Source of the DNA: SAR202 cluster bacterium
GTDB taxonomy: Bacteria; Chloroflexota; Dehalococcoidia; Lucifugimonadales; Lucifugimonadaceae
Length of the DNA: 63,408 nucleotides
NCBI GenBank assembly: GCA_008373205.1
Contig: RQOS01000031.1
Span: 1 to 63,408 of the forward strand
Reading direction: 5' to 3'
Shown: positions 47,676 to 57,256 of the stretch, piece by piece
Position numbering within the stretch: position 1 is the first letter of the stretch
How the letters are laid out: every line of letters starts with the position of its first letter
Notes under the pieces: generated by a model
Told to the model about the DNA's origin: nothing
The model's database searches: none
What the model saw: the letters and a program-made list of their open reading frames with translations, nothing else
Made by a program: the position numbers and the translations under genes

Positions 47676-48959
47676 ATGATGTCTAATGGTCCACTTGAGG
47701 ATATAACAGTATTAGAGTTTGGAAATTTTGTAGCTGGGCCCACAGCAGGTCAGCTCCTAACAGACTTAGGGGCGAATGTAATAAAAATAGAACCACCAAT
47801 GGGAGAACCTTGGAGACACGCATCCCCATCAGTTCCTCCAGGTGAAAGCAGGCTTTTTATTGCATTAAATAGAGGTAAAAAAAGCGTTTGTATCGATTTA
47901 AAATCTGAAGAAGGGCAAAAGGTTTGTCATGATATAGTTTCTAAGGCAGATGCAGTGATTTCTAATAATAGAAAATCTACTTCAGAAAAACTAAAATATG
48001 ACTATAAGTCTCTATCTAAAGTTAATCCTAAATTAGTATATGTTGAATCAACAGCATATGGCTCTGAAGGTGAAAAAGCTGCTGAACCAGGGTTTGATCT
48101 GATTATGCAAGCCTACACAGGAATTATGTCAACAGAAAACAAAATATACCATGGAGCTCCTAGTGCAGTTAGGTCATCTTCTTACATAGATTACTCTACA
48201 GGATATGCAATGGCTCTAGGCGTAGTATCTGGAGTTCATCAAGCTAGAATAACTGGTAAAGGTGTATTAATGCAAACAAGCTTGTTAGCACAAGCATTAT
48301 CTATGCAAGCTATGCAAGTAGCAGAAATAGAGAAGGACTTAAGTCCTGGCCAGAAATGGATTAAGGCAAAGAAAGACAAAATGGTTGCCGATGAAACTCC
48401 TTTTGAAGATATTCAAGAAGACTATGTTTCTCAAGCTGGTGCACCTCAAATAGCTCAATACTACAGAGCATATAAGACTAAAAATGGAGCTTTGGCCTTA
48501 GGGTGTTTGGCAATGCATGCTAGAAAACGAATAAGTAGTTTATTTGAATTAGAAGATGTTAGGTTTGACACAACTAAGAAATTTACCCCTGAAGAGCTTC
48601 TAATAATTGGAAAAGAATTTGAAGCAGACATGGAATCAAAGTTCTTAGAAAGAAGCACTGAAGATTGGATTAAATTTCTTAGATCACATGATATTCCTTG
48701 TGAGCCAATGCAATTTACTGAAGAACTTATAAACAATAGACAGGCTATAGATAACGGATATGTAATAGAACTGGACCATAAAACAGGAGGCAAAGTAAGA
48801 TCTAGCGGACCTGTATTTAATGTTTCTACAGGAAAGCCAAATTTGTCTAGCGCTCCTCTTTTGGGAGAAGATACTAAAGAAGTATTAAGTTCTGTAGGTT
48901 ATGATGAAGCATTACTAGAAGATTTATTTTCAAAAAAAATTATTGGAAAAAACCTTTAG
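47676..48959 (+). CDS. CaiB/BaiF (class III) CoA-transferase
   Basis: 427 residues. VLEFGNFVAGPTAGQLLTDLGANVIKIEPP is the standard start, LNRGKKSVCIDLKSEEG and QAYTGIMSTE follow, and the usual catalytic Asp region aligns near GFDLIMQ. Moves CoA between carboxylic acids (oxalate, formate, carnitine, etc.). With an oxalyl-CoA synthetase-like enzyme elsewhere in the window, a dicarboxylate substrate is imaginable but unproven. Its end overlaps an opposite-strand small gene by 4 bases. Confidence 0.88.
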   Translation: MMSNGPLEDITVLEFGNFVAGPTAGQLLTDLGANVIKIEPPMGEPWRHASPSVPPGESRLFIALNRGKKSVCIDLKSEEGQKVCHDIVSKADAVISNNRKSTSEKLKYDYKSLSKVNPKLVYVESTAYGSEGEKAAEPGFDLIMQAYTGIMSTENKIYHGAPSAVRSSSYIDYSTGYAMALGVVSGVHQARITGKGVLMQTSLLAQALSMQAMQVAEIEKDLSPGQKWIKAKKDKMVADETPFEDIQEDYVSQAGAPQIAQYYRAYKTKNGALALGCLAMHARKRISSLFELEDVRFDTTKKFTPEELLIIGKEFEADMESKFLERSTEDWIKFLRSHDIPCEPMQFTEELINNRQAIDNGYVIELDHKTGGKVRSSGPVFNVSTGKPNLSSAPLLGEDTKEVLSSVGYDEALLEDLFSKKIIGKNL

Positions 48960-49192
48960 TAATTATTTAGTAATTTTTGAGAAAATATAGATAATCTTAA
49001 TTTTGGCTTTATTTCTTCGCTCTTGAATCTTAAGCATTTTCTTTCTTCTACTTTATTTGGATAAACAGTTGTTATATGGCAAGCATAAAAATATCCACAA
49101 TGTTCGGGTATGCATAAAATCTTTTTATTTATTTTTGGACCAGAATATTTTGCATTCGAAGCTAGTTTAATCTTCTTTGAAAAATCTTTCAT
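48956..49192 (-). CDS. Small cysteine-containing basic protein, unknown
   Basis: 78 residues, strongly basic, with four Cys (about 27, 32, 38, 53) in CIPEHCGYFYAC ... RKC. The Cys spacing could hold one metal ion, but no family is recognised. It lies between the CaiB gene (4-base overlap) and the EamA gene. Real gene likely but not certain. Confidence 0.45.
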   Translation of the reverse strand: MKDFSKKIKLASNAKYSGPKINKKILCIPEHCGYFYACHITTVYPNKVEERKCLRFKSEEIKPKLRLSIFSQKLLNNY

Positions 49193-49230
49193 ATTTATAT
49201 TCTAAATAATTTAAGATTTATATTTCTATG

Positions 49231-50133
49231 TCATTGTCTGTTTCTAAATGCTAAATATGAACCAGACAAGACAAAAAATGTAGCAAAAATTAGCTCTATG
49301 CCTGGCACTTCTCCTAATATTATCCAGGCTAGCATAACACCAAATAATGGCTGTGAAATATTTATTATTAGAATTCTTGAGGGTAAATATCTTTTCATTA
49401 ACCATGTTTGACCTATAAATCCAAAACCAGCTATTATTACTCCTTGATAAAACAACGCAAGAATAAGGCTATAAGAAACTATAAAGGTAGATGTTTCAAA
49501 TAGTAAAGAAAAGATAAGAAAAGTTAATGTTCCAACAAACGCTTGAGTGTATAGAATTTTTATTTCCGCCTGCTCTAAACCTTGTGAGATTTGAGATATA
49601 TAAATTTGCCTTGCACCTAATAGCATGGCAGAAGTTAGCATTAATAAGTCCCCTATTAAGTAACTATTTGCTGAGTTAGAGATTGATTCCCAAAAAAGTA
49701 CTATTACTCCGGTGTAGGCAATTATCATTCCAAATATCTTGAATTTTGTTAATTTGTCGTTTGGTATGAAAAGATGTGAAAAAATAGAAGCCCATAGAGG
49801 AAAAGTAGTAATCATTATCACTCCGTGTCCACCAGATGTATAATTTTGCCCAACATTCATAAAGCCTAGCTGTACTGAAAATAACAGCCCTGTACCTATT
49901 AATGGAATAAAATCCTTTTTTTTGAATCTGACAAATTCTTTGTTATATACAGCCCATAATATAGCAACTATTCCACCTAATATGAATCTCATCCAGCCTA
50001 ATCTTAATGGAGGGGCATCCTCTAGCCCTACTTTAATTGATATTGGGTTTCCGGACCAAAGTATAGAAAGCAGGAATGCTAAGATGATACCTTTTTTATC
50101 AGGTTTTATTCTCTTTTCTGAATTAGTAGACAA
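49231..50133 (-). CDS. EamA/DMT-family transporter
   Basis: 300 residues with ten membrane segments in two EamA repeats. WSGNPISIKVGLEDAPP and GWMRFILGG open repeat 1, and the second repeat holds QPLFGVMLAWIILGEVPG near the end, both diagnostic. Usually an exporter of amino acids or metabolites. Divergent from the PfkB kinase gene with 91 bases between. Confidence 0.88.
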   Translation of the reverse strand: MSTNSEKRIKPDKKGIILAFLLSILWSGNPISIKVGLEDAPPLRLGWMRFILGGIVAILWAVYNKEFVRFKKKDFIPLIGTGLLFSVQLGFMNVGQNYTSGGHGVIMITTFPLWASIFSHLFIPNDKLTKFKIFGMIIAYTGVIVLFWESISNSANSYLIGDLLMLTSAMLLGARQIYISQISQGLEQAEIKILYTQAFVGTLTFLIFSLLFETSTFIVSYSLILALFYQGVIIAGFGFIGQTWLMKRYLPSRILIINISQPLFGVMLAWIILGEVPGIELIFATFFVLSGSYLAFRNRQ

Positions 50134-50224
50134 AATGGTTATAAGAAAGAATATGTATTTTATTTTTCAAATCATAAATGTATATTTGAATAAATACAGA
50201 AATAAAAGGGGTATTTTTACTGAA

Positions 50225-51226
50225 ATGAATAAAATAGTTACTTTTGGAGAAATTTTACTTAGACTTACAACTTTGAATAAAGAAAGGTTTTCTCAATCTA
50301 AAAACTTTGAAATTACATATGCTGGTTCAGAGTGTAATGTAGCAGTTTCTTTATCTCACTTTAATGAAGATACATATTTTATTACCTCTGTCCCTGATAA
50401 CCCAATAGGACAAGCTTGCATTAATCATGTAAGGCAATTTGGGGTAAATACAGACTATATGATCAAATCAGGGGATCGATTGGCAGTATATTATTTAGAA
50501 AACGGAGCATCAATGAGAGCCTCCAATATTGTTTATGATAGAAAAGACTCTTCATTTTCAATCGTTTCGCCTAATCTTTTTGATTGGGATTCAATTTTTA
50601 AAGACTGTAACCTGTTTCATTTTTCTGGGATTACACCTTCGCTATCAAAGAGTGCTAAAAACTTGACCAAAGTAGCATTAAGTGAAGCCAGCAAAAGAAA
50701 TATTATGATTTCTTGTGACTTAAATTATAGATCAAATCTTTGGACCCCTGAGGAAGCTCAGGAAACAATGATTCCTTTGATGGAGAAAGTGGATATTTTA
50801 ATTGGAGGGAAAAAAGACCCAGAAATAATGCTAGGTGAGAAAACAATAAATGAAGAACAGTCTTCTTATGAGAAACTAATAGAAGACATGGCTAAGAAAT
50901 ATAATTTTAAGCAAGTTGCGATATCTCTTAGAGACAGTATTTCGGCTGATCACAATGATTGGTCGGGAATTTTTTACTCAAATGGAAAAGTTTTTAAGTC
51001 AAAAAAATATGAAATACAAATAGTTGATCGAGTAGGCGCAGGAGATGCTTTTTCTGCAGGCTTGATTTATGGAATATTTAATCAACTTTCAAACCAAGAA
51101 ACTTTAGATTTTGCTATAGCTGCATCTGCTTTAGCACACACCTTCCATGGTGACTTTAATCTTGCAACAATTGAAGAAATCCAAGCTGTGGCTAGTGGAG
51201 ATGTTTCTGGAAGAATAAGAAGATAA
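50225..51226 (+). CDS. PfkB-family carbohydrate kinase, KDG kinase-like
   Basis: 333 residues from ATG 50225 (the start is set by the family pattern MNKIVTFGEILLRL; longer in-frame upstream sequence overlaps the EamA gene and is not homologous). Sugar-binding AGSECNVAVSLSHF, and the catalytic GAGDAFSAGLIYG near the end. Closest by pattern to 2-dehydro-3-deoxygluconokinase (KdgK), which makes KDPG. It suits the UxuA-like and enolase-type dehydratases in the window. Could be another sugar kinase. Confidence 0.8.
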   Translation: MNKIVTFGEILLRLTTLNKERFSQSKNFEITYAGSECNVAVSLSHFNEDTYFITSVPDNPIGQACINHVRQFGVNTDYMIKSGDRLAVYYLENGASMRASNIVYDRKDSSFSIVSPNLFDWDSIFKDCNLFHFSGITPSLSKSAKNLTKVALSEASKRNIMISCDLNYRSNLWTPEEAQETMIPLMEKVDILIGGKKDPEIMLGEKTINEEQSSYEKLIEDMAKKYNFKQVAISLRDSISADHNDWSGIFYSNGKVFKSKKYEIQIVDRVGAGDAFSAGLIYGIFNQLSNQETLDFAIAASALAHTFHGDFNLATIEEIQAVASGDVSGRIRR

Positions 51227-51264
51227 TTTAAGTCTTTTTTTTTTCATAATGTTATTATTTAATT

Positions 51265-51825
51265 ATGAAAAATAAATTTAAATTATTTTTACCCTTATTG
51301 TTTTTTTGTGCATATTTACTTCATCCTGTTGAATCAAAAATTTTGGCTCAAGGCGAAGGATACTCTCAATATTCAGAATTTCTTACTGAACAAACTGAGA
51401 ACTATATAGTTAATATTTTTATATCTCCAGTAAGGCCTGTGGTGGGTCAGCAAATTTTTTCTATTGAAGTTTTAGAAAAAGATACAAATAATCCAGTAAA
51501 AGACTTAAAAATCGAAGTATACGCAACACCTTTATTTGATGATAAAAAACAATTTTCACCAGCCTTATCTAGCTCTCTGATGGAAGGAAACTATCAGTCA
51601 ATTTTGAGGCTAGAAAAAAAAGGGTTTTGGTTAATGGATTTTGAGATAAATAATGACGACGAAAAGGTAACAATATCAGAACAAATTGAAATCTTTGAGA
51701 GGAATAGAACTATTGATAACAGTGATTTTTCATATGCATTCCTAATTATTCAATTCATTTTCTTTGGTGGACTTATCTATTTGTTTGTATCTTCAAGAAG
51801 AAGAAAAAAGAAGCTAAATATATAA
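51265..51825 (+). CDS. Signal-peptide, membrane-anchored YtkA/FixH-like domain protein
   Basis: 186 residues. Hydrophobic signal peptide at 4-22, an outside beta-sandwich-like domain (VNIFISPVRPVVGQQIFSIEV ... YQSILRLEKKGFWLMDFEIN) resembling YtkA/FixH-like domains, then a C-terminal membrane helix near 158-176 and basic RRRKKK. It would sit on the outer face of the cytoplasmic membrane. TATTAT lies six bases before the ATG with no ribosome-binding site, so a leaderless message is possible. Role unknown, maybe metal or redox related by analogy. Confidence 0.6.
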   Translation: MKNKFKLFLPLLFFCAYLLHPVESKILAQGEGYSQYSEFLTEQTENYIVNIFISPVRPVVGQQIFSIEVLEKDTNNPVKDLKIEVYATPLFDDKKQFSPALSSSLMEGNYQSILRLEKKGFWLMDFEINNDDEKVTISEQIEIFERNRTIDNSDFSYAFLIIQFIFFGGLIYLFVSSRRRKKKLNI

Positions 51826-51883
51826 GTGATAAGCTTCTCAAACTTAGGCTTGCGAGAAAAAAACTCTTTTTTATCAAATTAAG

Positions 51884-53062
51884 TTATTCTTCCCAAATTT
51901 TACCTTTTTTGATAATCATTTCTAAATTTAAGTTAGCTCCAATTCCGTTTCCTTTTGGAATATTAATATTTCCATTTTCTATATTTTCTGCAGGAAATAT
52001 TAAATCTTTTCGCCAATTTACTTCTTCTACTGCATGTTCAAGTGGTATGTTTGATTCAATTGCAGATGTAATATGAGCTGAAGTTAGAAGTGATATTGGC
52101 CCTGATGGACAATGCATTGAAATAGATTTTTTGGGATTAGGGATAGATTTATAGAAATCAATTACTTCACTTGGGCCTCCGCAAAATTTCACATCTGGCA
52201 TTACTATGTCTAAAACATCTTCATTAATTAATTTGGACATTGTTTTTGAACCATATGCCATTTCTGCGCCTGCTAAATCTATTTCTGAATATTTTTTAAT
52301 TAATCTAGTTTCTTCTATAAATTTTTCTGGATCTATTGGTTCTTCAAACCAATTTACATTTCTTTCTTTTAGTTGATCGTGAACATGATAACTTGAATTT
52401 AGATCAAATCTTGAATGGCAATCTACAAACAATTTAGTTTTTTTTGAAATACTATCTGATATAGCTGAAATTCTTTCTAATCCATTTCTAGCTTCATTTG
52501 GCAGGCCTTTATTACTAAATGGTGACATGCATTCATCAAAAGGTGCACACTTTATAGTATTAAATCCTTTTTTCTCCATTTCTATTGCTCTCTTAGAAAA
52601 ACTTTCTGGAGATCTGTCTACGGGGCCATTATCATTTGGTAATAATGATCTATTTATATTTGCATAAAGCTCTACCTTGTCGTTACTTTTTTGTGAATCT
52701 CTTAAACTTTTTGATAGGTACTCTACTAGGCTTATTTCCATTCTTTTAGAAAAAATATCTAGAAAGGCTGATCTAATTCCACTAATTGCTGTAGCTGATA
52801 AAATATCTGAATTTGCAATATCGTTTTCTTTTTTTAGATATTCCATCAGATTTTCTTCATTCAATAATTTTTCATCTCTGAATCTATTGGAAAATTGAGC
52901 AATCATTTTTGAAACAGGTGAATTAAGCTGAGTGTCTGTAATTTCAGATATTCCTGAAATGCCATCGTCAGTGATGTATTCCATAAATTTCCATTCTGTA
53001 TTTGCTCGTACCTTGATTGAATAAAAATTAAGACTTTTTATTTTAATCCAATAATCTTCCAA
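51884..53062 (-). CDS. Enolase-superfamily (mandelate racemase-type) dehydratase
   Basis: 392 residues. Metal ligands are visible as Asp in VDCHSRF, Glu in WFEEP and Glu in AGAEMAYG. The C-terminal HCPSGPISL matches the galactonate-dehydratase-type HCP-GP His. The usual KxK/KxH catalytic pair at the second strand reads IKCAP, so only one Lys is present. Probably a sugar-acid dehydratase with modified base chemistry; exact substrate unknown. One base separates it from gcvPB, so it may be the last gene of the Gcv block. Confidence 0.8.
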   Translation of the reverse strand: MEDYWIKIKSLNFYSIKVRANTEWKFMEYITDDGISGISEITDTQLNSPVSKMIAQFSNRFRDEKLLNEENLMEYLKKENDIANSDILSATAISGIRSAFLDIFSKRMEISLVEYLSKSLRDSQKSNDKVELYANINRSLLPNDNGPVDRSPESFSKRAIEMEKKGFNTIKCAPFDECMSPFSNKGLPNEARNGLERISAISDSISKKTKLFVDCHSRFDLNSSYHVHDQLKERNVNWFEEPIDPEKFIEETRLIKKYSEIDLAGAEMAYGSKTMSKLINEDVLDIVMPDVKFCGGPSEVIDFYKSIPNPKKSISMHCPSGPISLLTSAHITSAIESNIPLEHAVEEVNWRKDLIFPAENIENGNINIPKGNGIGANLNLEMIIKKGKIWEE

Positions 53063-53063
53063 C

Positions 53064-54506
53064 TTATTTTTTCCAGGTTAGTACAGGATTTCTTGCGGCA
53101 AGAGCTTCATCTAATCTTTCAACTGGAAGATTTATAGGAGCATTAAGTATTTCATTAGGATTATTTTCTGACAACTCACTTATCTTTATCATGCATTCGA
53201 TAAATTGATCTATCGTTTCTTTAGATTCACTTTCTGTTGGCTCAATCATTAGTGCCTCTTCAACGATTAGAGGGAAGTACATTGTTGGAGCATGAAACCC
53301 TTCATCAAGTAATTTTTTTGCTATATCTAAAGCTTTAATCCCATTTTCTTTTTGCTTTATAGCAGAAAGAACAGTTTCGTGCATACAATTTCTAGAAGAA
53401 GTTAAGGTATAGTGAGATTTTAGCTTTTCTTGAATATAATTTGCATTAATTATTGCATTTTCAGATATTTCTTTTAATCCTTGAGAGCCTAAGCTTCTGA
53501 TGTATGCATAAGCCCTTAATACTATACCAAATGAACCTAAAAACCCATTAAGTCTTCCTATTGAATTTTTTGGTGTATATGTTTCATAATTGTTTTTTTC
53601 TTTTTTTACGTGAGGGTAAGGCAAGAAAGATTCAAGGTTTTTTGTTACCATTACTGGTCCTGCTCCAGGGCCGCCACCTCCGTGAGGAGTGGAGAAAGTT
53701 TTATGCAAGTTTGAATGACATATATCTATGCCTAATTCTCCAAATTTCGTTATACCTAAAAGAGCATTCAAATTTGCTCCGTCTGCGTAAACTAAACCAC
53801 CGTTATCATGAATAATTTCTGTTATTTCTATAATATTTGGCTCAAAAAGTCCAAGCGTGGAAGGAAGTGTAAGCATCAATACGGCAGTGTCTTGATTAAC
53901 TTTTGACTTTAGATCATCTATGTCTATATCACCCTCTGAAGTTGTTTTAATAGTAACAGCATCTAATCCTGCCATAGAAGCAGATGCTGGATTGGTTCCA
54001 TGAGCAGAGTCTGGTATTAGGGCTATTTTTTTATGATCATTGCCATTATATTTATGAAACTCTCTAGCTATTAGAAGACCTGCATATTCTCCTTGTGCAC
54101 CTGCCAAAGGAGCTAGAGAAACTCCAGGAAGTCCTGTTATTTCACCAAGTTCGTTTTGTAGATCATACATTACTTCCAAACAACCTTGAAGATTTTCATC
54201 TTTTTGGTTTGGATGAGCATTTGCGAAACCTTGAATTGATGATAATTGTTCATTAATTTTTGGATTATATTTCATTGTGCAAGATCCAAGGGGGTAGAAA
54301 TTTGTATCTATAGAAAAATTCATTGATGATAAGTTAGTAAAATATCTAATTAGGTCTAACTGCCCAACCTCTGGCAAATCAATGTTATCCCTTAGGAATT
54401 TACTATTTGGTAAAGATGATTTTTCAACACCTATTTCTGGCAAAGATATTGCTTTTCTTCCTTTTTTTGATTGGTTCATCAATAAAGGTAAATTTTTATT
54501 ATTCAC
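53064..54506 (-). CDS. gcvPB: Glycine dehydrogenase (decarboxylating) subunit 2
   Basis: 480-residue PLP-binding half of split P-protein. PLP Lys in NLHKTFSTPHGGGGPG, GTNPASASMAG, and DGANLNALLG are typical. With GcvPA it releases CO2 from glycine and passes the aminomethyl group to GcvH. It starts 8 bases inside the end of gcvPA. It ends the T-H-P1-P2 gene run. Confidence 0.95.
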   Translation of the reverse strand: MNNKNLPLLMNQSKKGRKAISLPEIGVEKSSLPNSKFLRDNIDLPEVGQLDLIRYFTNLSSMNFSIDTNFYPLGSCTMKYNPKINEQLSSIQGFANAHPNQKDENLQGCLEVMYDLQNELGEITGLPGVSLAPLAGAQGEYAGLLIAREFHKYNGNDHKKIALIPDSAHGTNPASASMAGLDAVTIKTTSEGDIDIDDLKSKVNQDTAVLMLTLPSTLGLFEPNIIEITEIIHDNGGLVYADGANLNALLGITKFGELGIDICHSNLHKTFSTPHGGGGPGAGPVMVTKNLESFLPYPHVKKEKNNYETYTPKNSIGRLNGFLGSFGIVLRAYAYIRSLGSQGLKEISENAIINANYIQEKLKSHYTLTSSRNCMHETVLSAIKQKENGIKALDIAKKLLDEGFHAPTMYFPLIVEEALMIEPTESESKETIDQFIECMIKISELSENNPNEILNAPINLPVERLDEALAARNPVLTWKK

Positions 54507-55809
54507 TTAATCCTCCAAGCAAATTCAGCGTTTCTTCAATATTAGAAGGAGAATTTAATTCAGTAACTGCAAGCATAATTAAATTTTTACCATTAGCTGA
54601 AATATCTATACCTCCTTCAATGTCGTTTTCTAAAAGAAAGGAATTTATTTTACTCACAGAAATATCTGTTTGAATTACAAATTCATTAAAAAATTCTTTA
54701 GAGAGTAAATTGAATCCCTCAATTTGATCAATTTTCTTTGCCATATAGTGAGCTCTATGGAAGCATGTTTCTGCAATATGCTTAATGCCATGTGGTCCCA
54801 TTGTTGACACATAAACAGCAACCATGAGTCCTATTAATTGTGTGCTTGTACAAATGTTTGATGTTGCACTTTCTCTTCTAATATGTTGCTCTCTTGTCTG
54901 AAGAGTGAGGGCAAAAGAAATCTTTCCATTCTTATCTACAGTTTGACCTATAATTCTTCCTGGTAGTTGCCTTATATATTCATTTTTGCACGTTAGAAGA
55001 CCTATGTATGGCCCTCCAAATGAAAGAGGAACACCAAGGGATTGCCCTTCAGCTGTTGCAATATCTACATTAAGGCTACCGGGTGGTTTTAGCAAGCCTA
55101 AAGATGTGGGATAAGTATGTTGAATTAGCAATCCGTTTTTCTCATGGATTTGATCAGAAAAACTTTCCACATCTATTATTTCTCCATTTTTGTCAGGAGA
55201 TTGAACTAACAAGCAAGCCAAGTCTTCTTCTTTTGAAATATTAATTTGATCTGCATGAATAATTTCAATATCTTGCCATTTTGAATATGACTTTAGAACA
55301 TCTAAAAGCTTTTCGGAAACACTCTCATGAATAACTATTTTATTATTTCTTTTTATACGACAAGCCATTAATGCAGCTTCAGCAAGTGCAGTGGGGCCAT
55401 CATACATACCAGCATTGCATACATCCATTTCAAATAATTGTGCAATCATACTTTGAAATTCAAATCCTACTTGCAAAGTTCCTTGTGAGGCTTCAGGCTG
55501 ATAAGGCGTATATGCAGTTAAGAATTCACCTCTTTGAATCATTGCCTTCACAGTTGAAGGAATGTAGTGATTATACGAACCTCCTCCAAGGAAGCTTGTT
55601 TTTATTTTTGATGCTACATTTTTATTTCCTAGTTCAGTGAAATATTCTACAAGTTCTGGCTCTGAAAGTTTGTCTTGTAATTTTAATTCAGGGAATAAGA
55701 AGTTTTTAGGAATATCAGTTAAAAGACCTTCAAAATTTTTGACACCAATCGCTTCAATCATTTCTTTACGATCGTTATCAGTTGATGGTATGTATGGAGA
55801 GCTTGTCAT
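54499..55809 (-). CDS. gcvPA: Glycine dehydrogenase (decarboxylating) subunit 1
   Basis: 436-residue N-terminal half of the split P-protein. YIPSTDNDRKEMIEAIG, FLGGGSYNHYIPS, TPYQPEASQGTLQ and MYDGPTALAEA identify it. It shares one base with the gcvH stop and overlaps gcvPB by 8 bases. Length is normal for the split form seen in Gram-positives and Chloroflexota. Confidence 0.95.
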   Translation of the reverse strand: MTSSPYIPSTDNDRKEMIEAIGVKNFEGLLTDIPKNFLFPELKLQDKLSEPELVEYFTELGNKNVASKIKTSFLGGGSYNHYIPSTVKAMIQRGEFLTAYTPYQPEASQGTLQVGFEFQSMIAQLFEMDVCNAGMYDGPTALAEAALMACRIKRNNKIVIHESVSEKLLDVLKSYSKWQDIEIIHADQINISKEEDLACLLVQSPDKNGEIIDVESFSDQIHEKNGLLIQHTYPTSLGLLKPPGSLNVDIATAEGQSLGVPLSFGGPYIGLLTCKNEYIRQLPGRIIGQTVDKNGKISFALTLQTREQHIRRESATSNICTSTQLIGLMVAVYVSTMGPHGIKHIAETCFHRAHYMAKKIDQIEGFNLLSKEFFNEFVIQTDISVSKINSFLLENDIEGGIDISANGKNLIMLAVTELNSPSNIEETLNLLGGLSE

Positions 55810-56186
55810 TAAATTATTTTTTCATATTCTGTTGCATCTAAAAGATTTGAAAGCTCCTCAGAATCATTAACTTGGACTTTGATTATCCAGCCCTTATCAT
55901 AACAATCGTCGTTTACAAACTCAGGATTAGATTCTAGGTTTTGGTTTGTTTCAACAACCTTACCTGAAATAGGTACATATAGATCGGATACAGCCTTAAC
56001 AGATTCTATTTCACCAAATTTATCAAATTGCTTGAGTTCTTTATCAATGCTGTTTATGTCAACATAAACTATATCACCTAATGATTCAGCAGCATGTTGA
56101 GTTATTCCAATTGTGGCTATGTTGCCTTCTATATTTATCCACTCATGATCTTTAGAATATTTTAGTGATTTAGGAATTTCACTCAT
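55809..56186 (-). CDS. gcvH: Glycine cleavage system H protein
   Basis: 125 residues; carries the aminomethyl group on a lipoyl Lys. YSKDHEWI, GITQHAAESLGDIVYVD and the lipoyl motif GEIESVKAVSDLYVPISG are intact. It overlaps gcvT by 4 bases. Confidence 0.96.
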   Translation of the reverse strand: MSEIPKSLKYSKDHEWINIEGNIATIGITQHAAESLGDIVYVDINSIDKELKQFDKFGEIESVKAVSDLYVPISGKVVETNQNLESNPEFVNDDCYDKGWIIKVQVNDSEELSNLLDATEYEKII

Positions 56187-57256
56187 TTTCTTCTCCTTCT
56201 GTACATTGGAAGTTTTCTTATCTCTGCCTCTAAAAATTTATCTCTTACCTTAATTCTAACCTTATTGTTAACAATATTGAAGTCTCGTTTTATCAATCCA
56301 ATTGCAATTGAACTTTTTAAGGTTGGAGAATGCGTACCTGATGTTATCTTTCCGATAACATTATTTTCATAAAAAACCTCATTTTCTTCTCTTGGAATTC
56401 CTCTATCTAAGACTAAAAAAGCAGCTATTGAAAAATTTCCATTTTCTATATCAGAATCATTTATATATTCATGATTAATGTAATTTTGGCTTTTTGTTTC
56501 AAGTAATCTTTTGAGACCTATATCAACAGGGTTAGAATATTCATTTATTTCATGACCATAAAGATGAAGCCCTGCTTCTATTCTGAGAAGATCCCTTGCT
56601 CCTAAACCACAAGGTGGAATTTCTAGTTTTTTCATAATTTCCCATATAATTTTTGAACAATTATTATCAAATATAATTTCGACTCCATCCTCCCCTGTAT
56701 AACCTGTTCTTGCAACAAAAATCATATTATCTTCAATAGATATATTCTTAAATTTATATCTACCAACTTCATTAAATGAACTTGATAATGTCTGAAGCTT
56801 TTCTAATACATTTGGACCCTGAATCGCTAACATTCCTGTTTCAGAAGTAACATTTTTGATTTTAGTATCACCAGTTATTTGAGAGTTTATCCAGTCTAAG
56901 TCCTTTTTAGTATTTGAAGCATTGATAATAAGTAAAAAATGATCAGAATATTTATAAACAATTAGGTCATCAAGGATCTTTTGATTTTCATCAATCAAAA
57001 GAGTGTATTTTGCAGAACCAATATCCAATGATTCAAGGTTTATTGGTAATATTTTTTCTATAAATGATTCTCTGTCTTTTCCAAATATTTCGACTCTCCC
57101 CATATGAGAAACATCAAAAAACCCTGAATCCTGCCTAACAAAATTTGCTTCCTTAATGATCCCTGTAGGGTAATTAATTGGCATGTCCCAACCTGCAAAA
57201 TCTACCATTTTTGCACTATTATCTACATGATTCTGATGAAAAATTGTTTTTAGCAT
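56183..57256 (-). CDS. gcvT: Glycine cleavage T protein (aminomethyltransferase)
   Basis: 357 residues; uses tetrahydrofolate to take the methylene group and release ammonia. DFAGWDMPINYP, DVSHMGRVEIFG, RTGYTGEDGVEI and CGLGARDLLRIEAGLHLYGHE are typical. It follows the MidA methyltransferase gene directly. No glycine riboswitch is visible because there is no gap upstream. Confidence 0.95.
   Translation of the reverse strand: MLKTIFHQNHVDNSAKMVDFAGWDMPINYPTGIIKEANFVRQDSGFFDVSHMGRVEIFGKDRESFIEKILPINLESLDIGSAKYTLLIDENQKILDDLIVYKYSDHFLLIINASNTKKDLDWINSQITGDTKIKNVTSETGMLAIQGPNVLEKLQTLSSSFNEVGRYKFKNISIEDNMIFVARTGYTGEDGVEIIFDNNCSKIIWEIMKKLEIPPCGLGARDLLRIEAGLHLYGHEINEYSNPVDIGLKRLLETKSQNYINHEYINDSDIENGNFSIAAFLVLDRGIPREENEVFYENNVIGKITSGTHSPTLKSSIAIGLIKRDFNIVNNKVRIKVRDKFLEAEIRKLPMYRRRRK

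Noticed and set aside
49922-50224. Long N-terminal extension of the PfkB kinase frame
   Set aside because: It lies antisense to the EamA gene and has no kinase homology; the family start MNKIVTFGE is at 50225.
51826-51883. Rho-independent terminator between converging genes
   Set aside because: T/A runs are present but the candidate stem has bulges and fewer than four continuous pairs next to the loop.
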